Of a stretch of 22,641 bases of DNA, positions 1 through 8,425 are shown piece by piece. A model generated the notes under the pieces. The model was given only the letters and a program-made list of their open reading frames with translations. It had not been told where the DNA came from and ran no database searches. Source of the DNA: Granulosicoccus sp045110515 (lineage in GTDB: Bacteria > Pseudomonadota > Gammaproteobacteria > Granulosicoccales > Granulosicoccaceae). Positions within the stretch are counted from its first letter, which is position 1. Every line of letters starts with the position of its first letter. Where the stretch lies: contig JBGCGD010000020.1 in the NCBI GenBank assembly GCA_045110515.1, positions 1 to 22,641 of the forward strand, written 5' to 3'. The position numbers and the translations under genes were made by a program.

Positions 1-93
1 CATGGCAACATCATGTGGATGAAAGCCTGGAGTATCGGGCTTATCGTGTTGAGTCTTGCCTATCTCATCGCTGATAAATTAGGCGTTATCTGA
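1..93 (+). CDS. C-terminal fragment of a membrane protein
   Basis: An open frame runs in from the left edge and ends at a TGA at 91-93. The visible 30 residues are hydrophobic, with one likely membrane helix (SIGLIVLSLAYLIA) that ends a few residues before the C-terminus. This is what the tail of a small or multi-pass inner-membrane protein looks like. There is too little sequence to name a family. The gene converges with the reverse-strand gene that ends at 147, about 50 bases away, and I see no clear terminator between them. Confidence 0.5.
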   Translation, partial: HGNIMWMKAWSIGLIVLSLAYLIADKLGVI

Positions 94-146
94 GGTCAAA
101 AAGCTTCTTCTCTTAGAACTCGACACGTGCTTTAAGCCAACAGAAA

Positions 147-638
147 TTACAGTCGTTTCAGAGCTCGTCGCCGGGAGCGTTCGGTCTCGGCTTCAGGGAC
201 GCTATTTCCTACACCCCAGGTTACCGACAACCCCACGTCGGCAGATAGGGTGTCAGAATTGATAGTCGAGGTGTCAGTTTGCTTAGCGTGATATTGCACC
301 CGTAATAAACCTGCCACCAGAGTTTCTAGTGAGTGATGTCCTACGGTAAAAACTCGCCGGTGCTTATGCACACGCAGAGAACCGAATTCTTTGTTGAGTA
401 ATTGTCTCAGTAGACCATTAACTGCAAGCACACAAGATTTAGAGTGGTCTGCGGCTATTCGATCGATATCGTCGATACCAACGGTTGCTTGATAGATCAG
501 GTTTTGTCTAATGGAGAGCAGACTTGCAGTGGCTCTGTAGTCAGCAGCCTGTACTGTTTTACGTCGTCCCGACTTTTTAAGTAGCCGGGCCATATCGACT
601 ATCTCGGCAGAAGTTTTTATGTCGTGTTGACTGCTCAA
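147..638 (-). CDS. hypothetical protein, unrecognised
   Basis: The 163-residue frame is soluble, rich in Arg and Ser, and has no signal peptide, membrane segment or motif I recognise. The middle (about residues 30-110) looks mostly alpha-helical, with hydrophobic positions in regular spacing. The C-terminus is Arg-rich (ETERSRRRALKRL). The longest frame begins with TTG at 638, with a weak GGA about 8 bases upstream. An in-frame ATG at 593 would give 148 residues and is an equally possible start. It lies downstream of, and in the same direction as, the phosphoribosyltransferase at 808-1371, but 169 bases separate them, so it may have its own promoter. Function is unknown; a small DNA- or RNA-binding protein is conceivable from its charge alone. 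Confidence 0.5.
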   Translation of the reverse strand: MSSQHDIKTSAEIVDMARLLKKSGRRKTVQAADYRATASLLSIRQNLIYQATVGIDDIDRIAADHSKSCVLAVNGLLRQLLNKEFGSLRVHKHRRVFTVGHHSLETLVAGLLRVQYHAKQTDTSTINSDTLSADVGLSVTWGVGNSVPEAETERSRRRALKRL

Positions 639-807
639 GAATGATGTCCAGACAAGCTTTTCTAATCTAAAAATAAAGTTGTTTAAGCTGTAAAACTACA
701 ACTCAAGCGACGCGAAGTTTGATTAGTTTACCCTGATAAAATTAGCTGCGGCAAGCTATCGAATCATTTCGTGACATAGTCATTTTATTGTCGCAATTCA
801 TGATGAA

Positions 808-1371
808 TTACGTCATATATTTGTCGAGTATGGCAGCAAGTTCAGGTCTGTTTTCTCGTACTTCTTCGTCTGTCAAGCCCTCTAAAGAATGAGGAAACTT
901 TAACCACCGATCTGTTTCGTGCAAATAATAATCGGGAGCCTGTCCTGTTTGATTCCGTGTTGGCTTGTAATAAGGAACTGCCACTCTAATATCGTGTGGA
1001 ACGTTGCGGCGGGTTTTTTGTTTTAGCGTATCGATAATTGCCTGAACACTTTTACCGGTGTCGTAAACGTCATCGACAATCAGTAATCGATCATCAGCAC
1101 TAATTTTTCTAACCAGATAGTTCATGCTATATACCTGCACGCGGCTCGCTTGCTGATCAATATCGTGATAAGACGATGTACGAACTGTGATGTGGTCTGA
1201 GTGTATTCCGCGATAGGCAAGAAGCTCCTGCACGGCAATTCCCATGGGCGCCCCACCCCGCCATACTGCGACAATAAAGCTGGGGCGGAAACCGCTTCGG
1301 TATACCTTTGCTGCCAGCTTGAATGAATCTTCCAACAATTGCTGGGCATCCAAATACAGTTTTTCACTCAT
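808..1371 (-). CDS. purine-type phosphoribosyltransferase (COG2236-like), copy A
   Basis: The 187-residue protein is a type I phosphoribosyltransferase, a family that transfers ribose 5-phosphate from PRPP to a nucleobase, usually hypoxanthine, guanine or xanthine. The PRPP-binding motif is clear at about residues 96-108 (RLLIVDDVYDTGKS, acidic pair D100-D101). Near the N-terminus, VAVWRGGAPMG (about 35-44) is the PPi-binding loop region of this subfamily. The C-terminal block (PYYKPTRN, then PDYYLHETDRWLKFPHSLEGLT) is shared with the paralogue at 1572-2174. The ATG at 1371 has GGA about 8 bases upstream. The two genes face away from each other across 200 bases, so they may share control. Base specificity cannot be read from the sequence; purine salvage is the family inference. 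Confidence 0.85.
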   Translation of the reverse strand: MSEKLYLDAQQLLEDSFKLAAKVYRSGFRPSFIVAVWRGGAPMGIAVQELLAYRGIHSDHITVRTSSYHDIDQQASRVQVYSMNYLVRKISADDRLLIVDDVYDTGKSVQAIIDTLKQKTRRNVPHDIRVAVPYYKPTRNQTGQAPDYYLHETDRWLKFPHSLEGLTDEEVRENRPELAAILDKYMT

Positions 1372-1490
1372 GAGTCATGTCCGGTTGTCAGCGTACGGGG
1401 CGTAGTCTTCAATGGCACTCCGCCACCTAGGCTTAGTTTAACGCGTCTATGTTGATCAAAGCGGGTGAAAACTTCTGCCCTTGGGTTCAC

Positions 1491-1504
1491 CGGTGTAAAC
1501 ACCG
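1491..1504. promoter_or_regulatory. short perfect dyad in the divergent promoter region
   Basis: CGGTGTAAACACCG has 6-base arms (CGGTGT/ACACCG) around a 2-base centre. It lies between the two divergent phosphoribosyltransferase genes, about 68 bases before the rightward start and 120 bases before the leftward start. Its size and position suit a dimeric repressor or activator site controlling one or both genes. No cognate regulator is visible nearby, and a chance palindrome of this length is possible. Confidence 0.3.
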
Positions 1505-1571
1505 CTTATTTGCCAGACAAACTCACGAATAGGTACACTTCCGGCCCTACCCATCGAGCTTACTGCTTACT

Positions 1572-2174
1572 GTGACTGTCGCCCAACGAAAAACTTTTGT
1601 CACCGAATCTGAATTGCTGCACGATGCCTATCGTCTGGGTGTTCAAATAGCGCAAAGTGACTTTCGTCCCACATTTATAGTCGGCTTGTGGCGTGGTGGA
1701 AGTGCCGCCGGAATAGCCGTACAAGAGTGTTTGCAGTATCTGGATATCCCAACCGACCACATCGCCATTAGAACCTCTTACAGAGGCTTAGCCAGCTATC
1801 AGCAGATGGTGGATAACCCGGAGACAGAAATACGGATACACGGCACACAATACCTGCTGGATACCCTAAGCCACACAGACTCACTGCTGATTGTTGATGA
1901 TGTCTTCAGCTCAGGTTTGACGACCAGTGCTGTTATTCGGCGACTGACTGCACGACTGAAAAATAACATGCCCGAAGATGTCCGGGTTGCCGTGCCTTGG
2001 TATAAGCCGCTTTACAACAGGACGACCCTAACGCCCGATTTCTACGTCAATAAAACTGACGACTGGCTAGTGATGCCCTATGAGTTAAGTGGCCTGACTT
2101 TTGCGGAAATAGCTGAGAATAAGCCCTGGATGCTTCCGATTCTCAAAAGCATGGACGACGTCAACCCATTATGA
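1572..2174 (+). CDS. purine-type phosphoribosyltransferase (COG2236-like), copy B
   Basis: The 200-residue protein is a paralogue of the gene at 808-1371. They share FRPxFIVxxWRGG near the N-terminus, a PRPP-binding motif (SLLIVDDVFSSGLTT, D109-D110) and the C-terminal pattern YKPxxN...PDxYxxxTDxWLxxPxxLxGLT. The PRPP loop differs from copy A (FSSGLT against YDTGKS), and copy B has an insertion of about ten residues near residues 75-88, so substrate preference may have diverged. The start is a GTG at 1572 with no strong ribosome-binding site; no better start matches the paralogue's N-terminus. The stop overlaps the start of the next gene (ATGA at 2171-2174), which indicates translational coupling with the DUF368 transporter. 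Confidence 0.85.
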   Translation: MTVAQRKTFVTESELLHDAYRLGVQIAQSDFRPTFIVGLWRGGSAAGIAVQECLQYLDIPTDHIAIRTSYRGLASYQQMVDNPETEIRIHGTQYLLDTLSHTDSLLIVDDVFSSGLTTSAVIRRLTARLKNNMPEDVRVAVPWYKPLYNRTTLTPDFYVNKTDDWLVMPYELSGLTFAEIAENKPWMLPILKSMDDVNPL

Positions 2175-3088
2175 GTGATGCACTTCCGCTGTTTCTCAAA
2201 GGCCTCGCAATGGGGGCCGCTAACGTCATACCCGGAGTTTCAGGCGGAACGATTGCGCTGATAACAGGCATCTACGAGCGTCTCATCAATGCCATAAAGC
2301 GGTGCGATATAAGCGCTGCAAAACTGCTGCTCACAGGCAACGTCAAAGGATTTTGGCAGCACATCGACGGTCGATGGCTATTCATTCTCATGGCAGGTGT
2401 CGCCATCAGTATCGTCTCTCTAGCCAAGCTGTTCGAGTATCTACTGGAACATCATGAACGCTACACCATGGCATTCTTTTTTGGACTGATCGTGCTCTCT
2501 ATTGTGTTTGTTGCGAAGCGTGTGGAGCAATGGAATACAAGCTCGTTTCTGTCCCTACTTATCGGCACTGCAATCGCTATCAGTATTGCTATGTTGGCAC
2601 CCGCGTCTGAAAACGACGGCGCTTTTTACGTATTCCTGTGCGGCGTTGTCGCCATAAGCAGCATGATTCTGCCAGGATTGTCCGGCTCCTTTGTCCTAAT
2701 ACTGATGGGAAACTATGCACTTGTACTAGGAGCAATAAGCTCCCTGGCCTTTGACATTCTTATTCCTTTGGCCATTGGTTGCGGATTTGGGTTAATTGCG
2801 TTCTCGCACATCTTGTCATGGGTTTTCAAACGATGCCCCAATCAGACGCTTGCGTTGATGACCGGGTTTGTCATCGGTTCTTTGGTTGTTATTTGGCCCT
2901 GGAAGACTGCGATTACTAAAACCGTGGAGCGCGTTGGTAAACCGCCAAGAGAAGTGGTAACCAGCTATGAATGGTTTATGCCACTACTGCAGGACTCAAG
3001 CACATGGATCGCGATTGGCTTAATGCTCTTAGGCGCAATAGCCATCGCATTGATGGAATACGTGGCGGGAGAGCCCGCCAACGATTAA
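2171..3088 (+). CDS. DUF368 family membrane protein (PopT-type polyprenyl-phosphate transporter)
   Basis: A 305-residue polytopic inner-membrane protein of the DUF368 family. The family signature is GLAMGAANVIPGVSGGT near the N-terminus (PGVSGGT at 21-27). A related PGLSGSF follows at about 168-174 in the second half, which fits the internal inverted duplication of the family. About eight hydrophobic segments can be seen. Members of DUF368 (PopT) have been shown in other bacteria to recycle undecaprenyl phosphate across the cytoplasmic membrane for cell-envelope synthesis, with a partly redundant role to DedA proteins. Here that role is inferred from family only. The ATG overlaps the stop of the phosphoribosyltransferase gene, so the two are co-translated. 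Confidence 0.85.
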   Translation: MSDALPLFLKGLAMGAANVIPGVSGGTIALITGIYERLINAIKRCDISAAKLLLTGNVKGFWQHIDGRWLFILMAGVAISIVSLAKLFEYLLEHHERYTMAFFFGLIVLSIVFVAKRVEQWNTSSFLSLLIGTAIAISIAMLAPASENDGAFYVFLCGVVAISSMILPGLSGSFVLILMGNYALVLGAISSLAFDILIPLAIGCGFGLIAFSHILSWVFKRCPNQTLALMTGFVIGSLVVIWPWKTAITKTVERVGKPPREVVTSYEWFMPLLQDSSTWIAIGLMLLGAIAIALMEYVAGEPAND

Positions 3089-3124
3089 CTCCACAAGCTT
3101 TGCTGGGCCTTCTCACCCCGCATT

Positions 3125-5014
3125 CTAACGGTTGTCAATGGTATTGCTGCTTACGCTGGCAGCGCCCGGCTTTAGACCTACCGTGTTATCAACAAGCTGG
3201 TTGTTACGAATTACGACAGACGGGTTCAACGTGCTGCCTTGGTTAACAAAAATCCCCCAAGCATCGTGATTACGCACTGTATTGTTGGTGATCAACGTAT
3301 TGCTGACCGATTCTCGCCCGGGTATCGCGAGCTCTATGCCACTGACACCAGAGCCCATGGTCGATTGGATAAAGCAATTTTCACAGTAACCGTCTGCTAT
3401 CAAGTTATCGCGGATGGTCAAGCCTGATGCTTGAGCAATATACATCTGGCCGCCTCCGGTAAAGCCTGTACCGTATCTTGGAGCAACCTGCCATTGCCCT
3501 CTCCAGTGGTTTCGACGAAACTCATTGTTGCTAACAATATTGGTGCTGGTTGATGACCCTGTCACACCTAACAGCGCCAGGCCATTAGTCTGGTTATCGT
3601 GAAACGTTGAATTCTGAATTTTGATATTGGTGGAAGCCTTCTCATCGTGGCCGATATACATTCCCAATACCCCAGAATTCTTTAAAGTACTGTTGGTAAA
3701 TTCAAAACCATTAACCTGCTGAACGTAAACAACGTAGCTCTTCCCGTTGTCTATGGTGACGTTGTTCAACTTGATGTCTGATGATGTACGGATGTGCAAC
3801 ATCCTCGGGCACTTGTCATCGACAACGCAAGGAGCTACTCGCGCATCATCATCCAGCGTCCAATTTTCTACTGTGATATCGCTGGAATTAGTCACATCTA
3901 ATAGACTGCACTGACGTTGCCCACCTTGTCTTAACAATTGATGTCCGTTGCCCACGATAGTCAAATTAGACACGTTATCGAATCGCATTAACGCGCCACC
4001 GGTAGGACAACAGTTTGCGCTGGTACAACTTAAATCCGCCTGAATGTTTATGCGATCAAGCCCTTGAGCAGCATTAGCGCAATCATTCAAGTCAGATAAA
4101 GAACTAACGACGCAATCACCAGCCTGAATACTCGCTTGCGTGCTCACCACAGACGCGTCGTCGTCGCTCGGTTGGTCAGGAGCTGGCGGCGGCGGCGCCG
4201 ACACTATTGTTGGTGTATTTGCGGTGGCAGACGCGGCTGCATCAGGCTCATCGCTTTGTTCAACAGAGCTGTTGGAATTGTTAGTCGCCACTGTGTTCGA
4301 GCTCTGGGCTTGTGAACCTTCGGCCATTTGCTGGTATGTCGCAGATACCTCAATGACTTGCCCTGAAAATTCGACTGGATTGAAATAGAGCGTATAGGAC
4401 TCACCCGGCTGCGCACCATCAGAAACCGGCGAGACTTTGAAAACATGTTCGCGATCTTTTGAGAGCCCGTCGATAAAGAAGCTTGATGCGTCCAAAACAC
4501 CTTTCGAGTAGTCATTGTGAAAAACCTCTACAGTGATTACTTCTGACCTGGACCGATTCCAGAACAGCTCGACAGCACTGTTTGAGTACGCGACCAGTTT
4601 GACGGCAGATAGAAGCGTTGAATCTCCTGCACTGCTTGACTGCGGGAGAATTTCTCTAACCGGAGGTTGGAAATTCGCAGTGCTGAACGATACAGCAACT
4701 TCATTGGATCGGGTTTCATCAGCCAACACACCTCTGACCCCAAAGCGATGAAATACAGCTGGATCGAGTGAATCAACGAAGTAGCTGTCGGCATCTATCG
4801 TCGCAACCACATTGCCGTTGTAGGTGACTTCAACTAGCTCGGACTCGACTCTCGTCCATTGCAACTCTGCTGCTGTGGAGGAGTAAACCAGTGCTCGTAC
4901 ATCTGAGGGTTCCCCCTCAGCAAGCGCGTTAGAAAGAAATATATTGCAGAATAAATAGACTAAAATTAATGTAGCCACGTTCGCTAACTTGAACACTTTT
5001 TTCACCAAAGCCAT
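3125..5014 (-). CDS. exported right-handed beta-helix protein with FN3-like modules
   Basis: The preferred start at 5014 gives 629 residues with a good signal peptide: Lys-rich n-region, LANVATLILVYLFCNIFL core, and cleavage after ALA near residue 32. The frame is open back to an ATG at 5077, but that start would bury the signal. Two similar modules of about 75 residues follow (about 37-110 and 138-218), with alternating hydrophobics and a conserved SYF/SFF-x-D-x-L step, resembling fibronectin type III domains. A Ser/Thr/Pro/Asp-rich linker (about 225-285) leads to a Cys-containing cap and then a parallel beta-helix, with repeated N-x-T/S-I/L-x-N-N turns typical of PbH1 repeats. Such proteins are pectate-lyase-like polysaccharide lyases, adhesins or surface proteins. 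No catalytic residues can be assigned. It is divergent from the phosphatase gene at 5116. Confidence 0.7.
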   Translation of the reverse strand: MALVKKVFKLANVATLILVYLFCNIFLSNALAEGEPSDVRALVYSSTAAELQWTRVESELVEVTYNGNVVATIDADSYFVDSLDPAVFHRFGVRGVLADETRSNEVAVSFSTANFQPPVREILPQSSSAGDSTLLSAVKLVAYSNSAVELFWNRSRSEVITVEVFHNDYSKGVLDASSFFIDGLSKDREHVFKVSPVSDGAQPGESYTLYFNPVEFSGQVIEVSATYQQMAEGSQAQSSNTVATNNSNSSVEQSDEPDAAASATANTPTIVSAPPPPAPDQPSDDDASVVSTQASIQAGDCVVSSLSDLNDCANAAQGLDRINIQADLSCTSANCCPTGGALMRFDNVSNLTIVGNGHQLLRQGGQRQCSLLDVTNSSDITVENWTLDDDARVAPCVVDDKCPRMLHIRTSSDIKLNNVTIDNGKSYVVYVQQVNGFEFTNSTLKNSGVLGMYIGHDEKASTNIKIQNSTFHDNQTNGLALLGVTGSSTSTNIVSNNEFRRNHWRGQWQVAPRYGTGFTGGGQMYIAQASGLTIRDNLIADGYCENCFIQSTMGSGVSGIELAIPGRESVSNTLITNNTVRNHDAWGIFVNQGSTLNPSVVIRNNQLVDNTVGLKPGAASVSSNTIDNR

Positions 5015-5115
5015 GTAGTTAAAACTTCCCGAGCAGCACAGTGCCATCTGGCGGCCAAGGTTACAAGTGAACATCAATTAATCTACATTTTTCGTCAATA
5101 GACTAAACACCATCA

Positions 5116-8100
5116 ATGAATAATCGAGCCTGCGCAGCAAAGCACGACATAAACAACCGGCTTCGCTCAATAGTCAATTTTATTGGCGGCTGCGTACTCG
5201 TATTTCAGTCCGCGTGTTCATCAGATTCGAACACTGTGCCGATTATCGCTGCAGTTGCAAAACCCATAGATATTGCATCAATGGCTTCTGCAGTCATAAC
5301 GCAACCCGGGGTGGAACTTAACGACAACAAGATCAGTCTCGCGACACCTCGCGACCCACTGGAAAGTAATATCGAACTGCCCAATGCCGATGCGGAAGCC
5401 GCTACCGAAAATGGATTGATCGCAGCAACGAGCCTTCCATCTGGCTTATCAGTGCAAGGTAATTGTTTTTATAGAGACTCACAAATTGCTGCCAGTAACG
5501 GAAAGTGGCGTTTTGAACTCGCGCCGGGGTGCTCTATTACACTGGTGGGCCAGACCTTACTCAGTGCTTCACAGGCTATTTCACTCAATTTGGATGCTCA
5601 AAATTTCTCATCGCAAAAAGCTCACTTGTTAATTGAAGTGCTCGCGGTCGGTGAAGATAACTCGCTGGACGTTCTCAATTCTCGTCACCTGTTTATAGAT
5701 AACGGCAAACCCAACTGGGAAGCGGTACAACTGATCAGTACTTACGGCCAACATGCAGAGAGTGAAGGCAAAAAATTGGGTTTACGAGTTAGCAATTTGA
5801 GCGATGAAGCTGTCGCATCTATTGATGAGATTCAACTTAGTCTTTTCAGTCCGGGCGATAGCGAGAACTTGGTATTTACTAACACCTGGGACCAACACTG
5901 CAACCAGCTCTGGGCAGGGAGACACTTCTGGTCAAATAGACTACAAGACTGGCATGTCATGAACCAACGCCTGGAAACCCACGCGCCCAATCGATACCAG
6001 CCGCAACGTACAACCCATCGAATCGCTTCCGAACTGTCACGCGCCCCCGCTCCGTTCACGTTAAGCGTCGATACCGGCGCAGTAAATAACGCTGGTAATG
6101 GCTCTTACAGCGGTTTCCTGATCGGTGCTGGAGGAGACATGGATTATCGTAGCGCGTCCCTAGTGCACAACAGGCACGGTCATAACGGCGGTATCGTCGC
6201 TGGCATCAATAACCTTGGACAAGTTTTCATACGAGATAACGGTGTTGATAAGCGAATTATCGCTATCGGGAAGCCTAGCGCGCAAACATCATCGGGTATT
6301 TCACTGCAGCTGGATGGAACATATCATCAGGAGGGCTTTTATACACTCAACGTTTATGCACTTAACGAGGACAAAGACATTGTTAGCTCAACAACAACGA
6401 AAATTGATGCAATCAGATTGCGTGGAAACATTGCATTAGTATCCACGGCCGGTGTGGGCAATACAGCACATTGGTTTGATAACTGGATGGGAGCGGGTTC
6501 AAAGCTGCGCGAACGAACCGATCGAGAATTTGGGCCTGTGCTATTTGCCAGTTATACACTTAACGTCGATACCCTTACGTTAAATGCTCAGTACCCGCCA
6601 TTGTGTACAGATGATATGGCAGACCCCACGCTTGAAGTATTGCAGCAAGGCTCTTGGAACCGGCTTGCATCCGCCACCATCGACCCAGACTCATTCACCG
6701 CCCGTTTCGTTGTCAACAACTGGGACGCAGCAAATAGCTATCAATATCGCGTGGTGACACAGGCACGCACTGAGACTGATACCGATTCATACTTTCAGGG
6801 TGTTGTGCAAAAAGATCCTGTTACTGAAAGCGAGATCATTATCGGTTTATACAACTGCAGACCCGGCTTAACCAACAGCTCAACAGAGGGTTGGATTCAA
6901 CAGAACTTCAACGATCCATTTACATGGACTCGCGATCGAATTGTGTTTCCTCACGAAGAATTGATTAACAACTCGCTAGAACACGATCCTCATCTCGTTG
7001 CCTTCGTTGGTGATCAAATTTACGAATTCGACCCTAACGGACTTGTGGAAAAAGAGTTCCCCACCATGATGACGGACTACCTTTGGAAGTGGTTTCAATT
7101 CGGTTGGTCTGCAAGAGAACTCATGCGCAACACACCATCGTTTGTACTGCCCGATGACCATGACGTTTATCAGGGCAACATCTGGGGACAAAGCGGTGTG
7201 TCTGCCGAAAACGAAGAAGACGGTGGTTACGTTTACCCAGCCGCGTTCGTTAACATGGTGCAACGCACCCAAGCAGGCAGCCTGCCTGATCCGGTTGATG
7301 GTGCACCGGTGAATCAAGGCATTAACGTTTATTTTACTAGCCTGACTTATGGTGGCGTAGGCATTGCCATTCTTGAAGATCGAAAATTTAAAACCGGCCC
7401 GTTCACTGCACTAGAGGATCAGCAGTTGTTGGGCGATAGGCAACATCGCTTTCTTGAAAGCTGGGCAGAAGACTGGACGGGTCAGTCTATGAAGTTAGCC
7501 GTATCTCAGTCTCCGTTCAGTCAGAGTACAACCCACTCAGGACAGCAGTTTAAGAAAATGAAACGAGACTGGGATTCAAACGGCTGGCCAAAAGCCGGTA
7601 GAGACCAGGCCGTATCCTTACTAAGAAAAGCGTTTGCGCCGCACATCAGCGGCGACCAACACTTAGGGTTGTCTCTTAAGCACGGCGTTGCGAATCAAGA
7701 CGACGCTGTATACGAATTCGCAGGCCCTTCCATGCTCAATATTTTTCCACGGGTATGGGATCCACTCAATGAAGAGGATGGCCCAGGCGATGAAGATCTC
7801 AACAACTTAGGTGCTTACCGCGACATTCACGGTAATTTGATTACCGTTCTCGCTGCAGCAAATCCGTCGGTTTACTACGACGGCTATGACACTTCAGGCA
7901 AAGTAGATAAAAACAGCCTAGGCATCGGTTACGGCATGGTGCGAGTCAACAAACCCAATAGGCAGTTTACGTTTGAGGCGTGGGCGGCGAATACCTCCCC
8001 CTCAGACATTACAGCAACCCCCTACCCCGGTTGGCCGATCACCATTGATCAGACAGCTAACGACGGGCGAATACCGTCGGGCTTTTTAATTCCCCGAGTT

Positions 8101-8283
8101 GCGGCAACTGCCGAGCCCATAGTCAAAGTATTCAATGAATTGGACAGTAGCTTGATTTATGCACGCAGATACTCATCGCCTATAGTGGATTTACCCGTGT
8201 ACGATAGCTCGCTCAGTTATCGCGTTCAGCTGCTTGATGACAATGGCTACTTTGAAGAATTTACCGGACAACTCCCGCAATAG
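5116..8283 (+). CDS. large exported PhoD-type metallophosphatase
   Basis: This 1055-residue protein has a PhoD-like phosphatase domain in its C-terminal half (about residue 570 to 960). Its metal-binding blocks are visible: IIGLYNCRPG near 575, VAFVGDQIYE with D633, LPDDHDVYQGN with D680, H682 and D683, and HISGDQHLG with H843, D847 and H849. PhoD enzymes hydrolyse phosphate mono- or diesters outside the cytoplasm. The N-terminus has a hydrophobic segment (about 19-30) followed by QSAC at 31-34; this is a poor lipobox, so secretion or lipid anchoring is uncertain. Roughly 530 residues of beta-rich sequence precede the catalytic domain, including a LamG/concanavalin-like stretch near 314-435 (FLIGAGG, GGIVAGINN). 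This makes the protein about twice the usual PhoD length. The start ATG has no obvious ribosome-binding site. Confidence 0.8.
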   Translation: MNNRACAAKHDINNRLRSIVNFIGGCVLVFQSACSSDSNTVPIIAAVAKPIDIASMASAVITQPGVELNDNKISLATPRDPLESNIELPNADAEAATENGLIAATSLPSGLSVQGNCFYRDSQIAASNGKWRFELAPGCSITLVGQTLLSASQAISLNLDAQNFSSQKAHLLIEVLAVGEDNSLDVLNSRHLFIDNGKPNWEAVQLISTYGQHAESEGKKLGLRVSNLSDEAVASIDEIQLSLFSPGDSENLVFTNTWDQHCNQLWAGRHFWSNRLQDWHVMNQRLETHAPNRYQPQRTTHRIASELSRAPAPFTLSVDTGAVNNAGNGSYSGFLIGAGGDMDYRSASLVHNRHGHNGGIVAGINNLGQVFIRDNGVDKRIIAIGKPSAQTSSGISLQLDGTYHQEGFYTLNVYALNEDKDIVSSTTTKIDAIRLRGNIALVSTAGVGNTAHWFDNWMGAGSKLRERTDREFGPVLFASYTLNVDTLTLNAQYPPLCTDDMADPTLEVLQQGSWNRLASATIDPDSFTARFVVNNWDAANSYQYRVVTQARTETDTDSYFQGVVQKDPVTESEIIIGLYNCRPGLTNSSTEGWIQQNFNDPFTWTRDRIVFPHEELINNSLEHDPHLVAFVGDQIYEFDPNGLVEKEFPTMMTDYLWKWFQFGWSARELMRNTPSFVLPDDHDVYQGNIWGQSGVSAENEEDGGYVYPAAFVNMVQRTQAGSLPDPVDGAPVNQGINVYFTSLTYGGVGIAILEDRKFKTGPFTALEDQQLLGDRQHRFLESWAEDWTGQSMKLAVSQSPFSQSTTHSGQQFKKMKRDWDSNGWPKAGRDQAVSLLRKAFAPHISGDQHLGLSLKHGVANQDDAVYEFAGPSMLNIFPRVWDPLNEEDGPGDEDLNNLGAYRDIHGNLITVLAAANPSVYYDGYDTSGKVDKNSLGIGYGMVRVNKPNRQFTFEAWAANTSPSDITATPYPGWPITIDQTANDGRIPSGFLIPRVAATAEPIVKVFNELDSSLIYARRYSSPIVDLPVYDSSLSYRVQLLDDNGYFEEFTGQLPQ

Positions 8284-8425
8284 AATCCTTTAAAACATAC
8301 TCAGCTGACGAGCCACAGACAGACTGACTTCGGCTACGCTATGCAAATGTGCAAAGATTCAGTAATTCAACGGTTTTTCGAATCAGACACCGTGAATTTT
8401 TCAGGCTTTGGCCGTAAAGTAAGCT

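Noticed and set aside
677..703. AGTTGT/ACAACT hairpin as terminator of the first phosphoribosyltransferase gene
   Set aside because: Short arms, a 15-base loop and more than 100 bases from the stop codon.
5015..5077. Upstream start of the beta-helix protein at 5077
   Set aside because: The signal peptide would be internal; starting at 5014 places it at the N-terminus with a plausible GGGAAG upstream.
5015..5115. Pho box controlling the PhoD-type gene
   Set aside because: No CTGTCAT-type repeat is present; only a small TGGC-G-GCCA dyad was seen at 5049-5057.
6976..7317. Reverse frame of 113 residues inside the phosphatase gene
   Set aside because: It lies opposite the most conserved PhoD motifs and has no features of its own.
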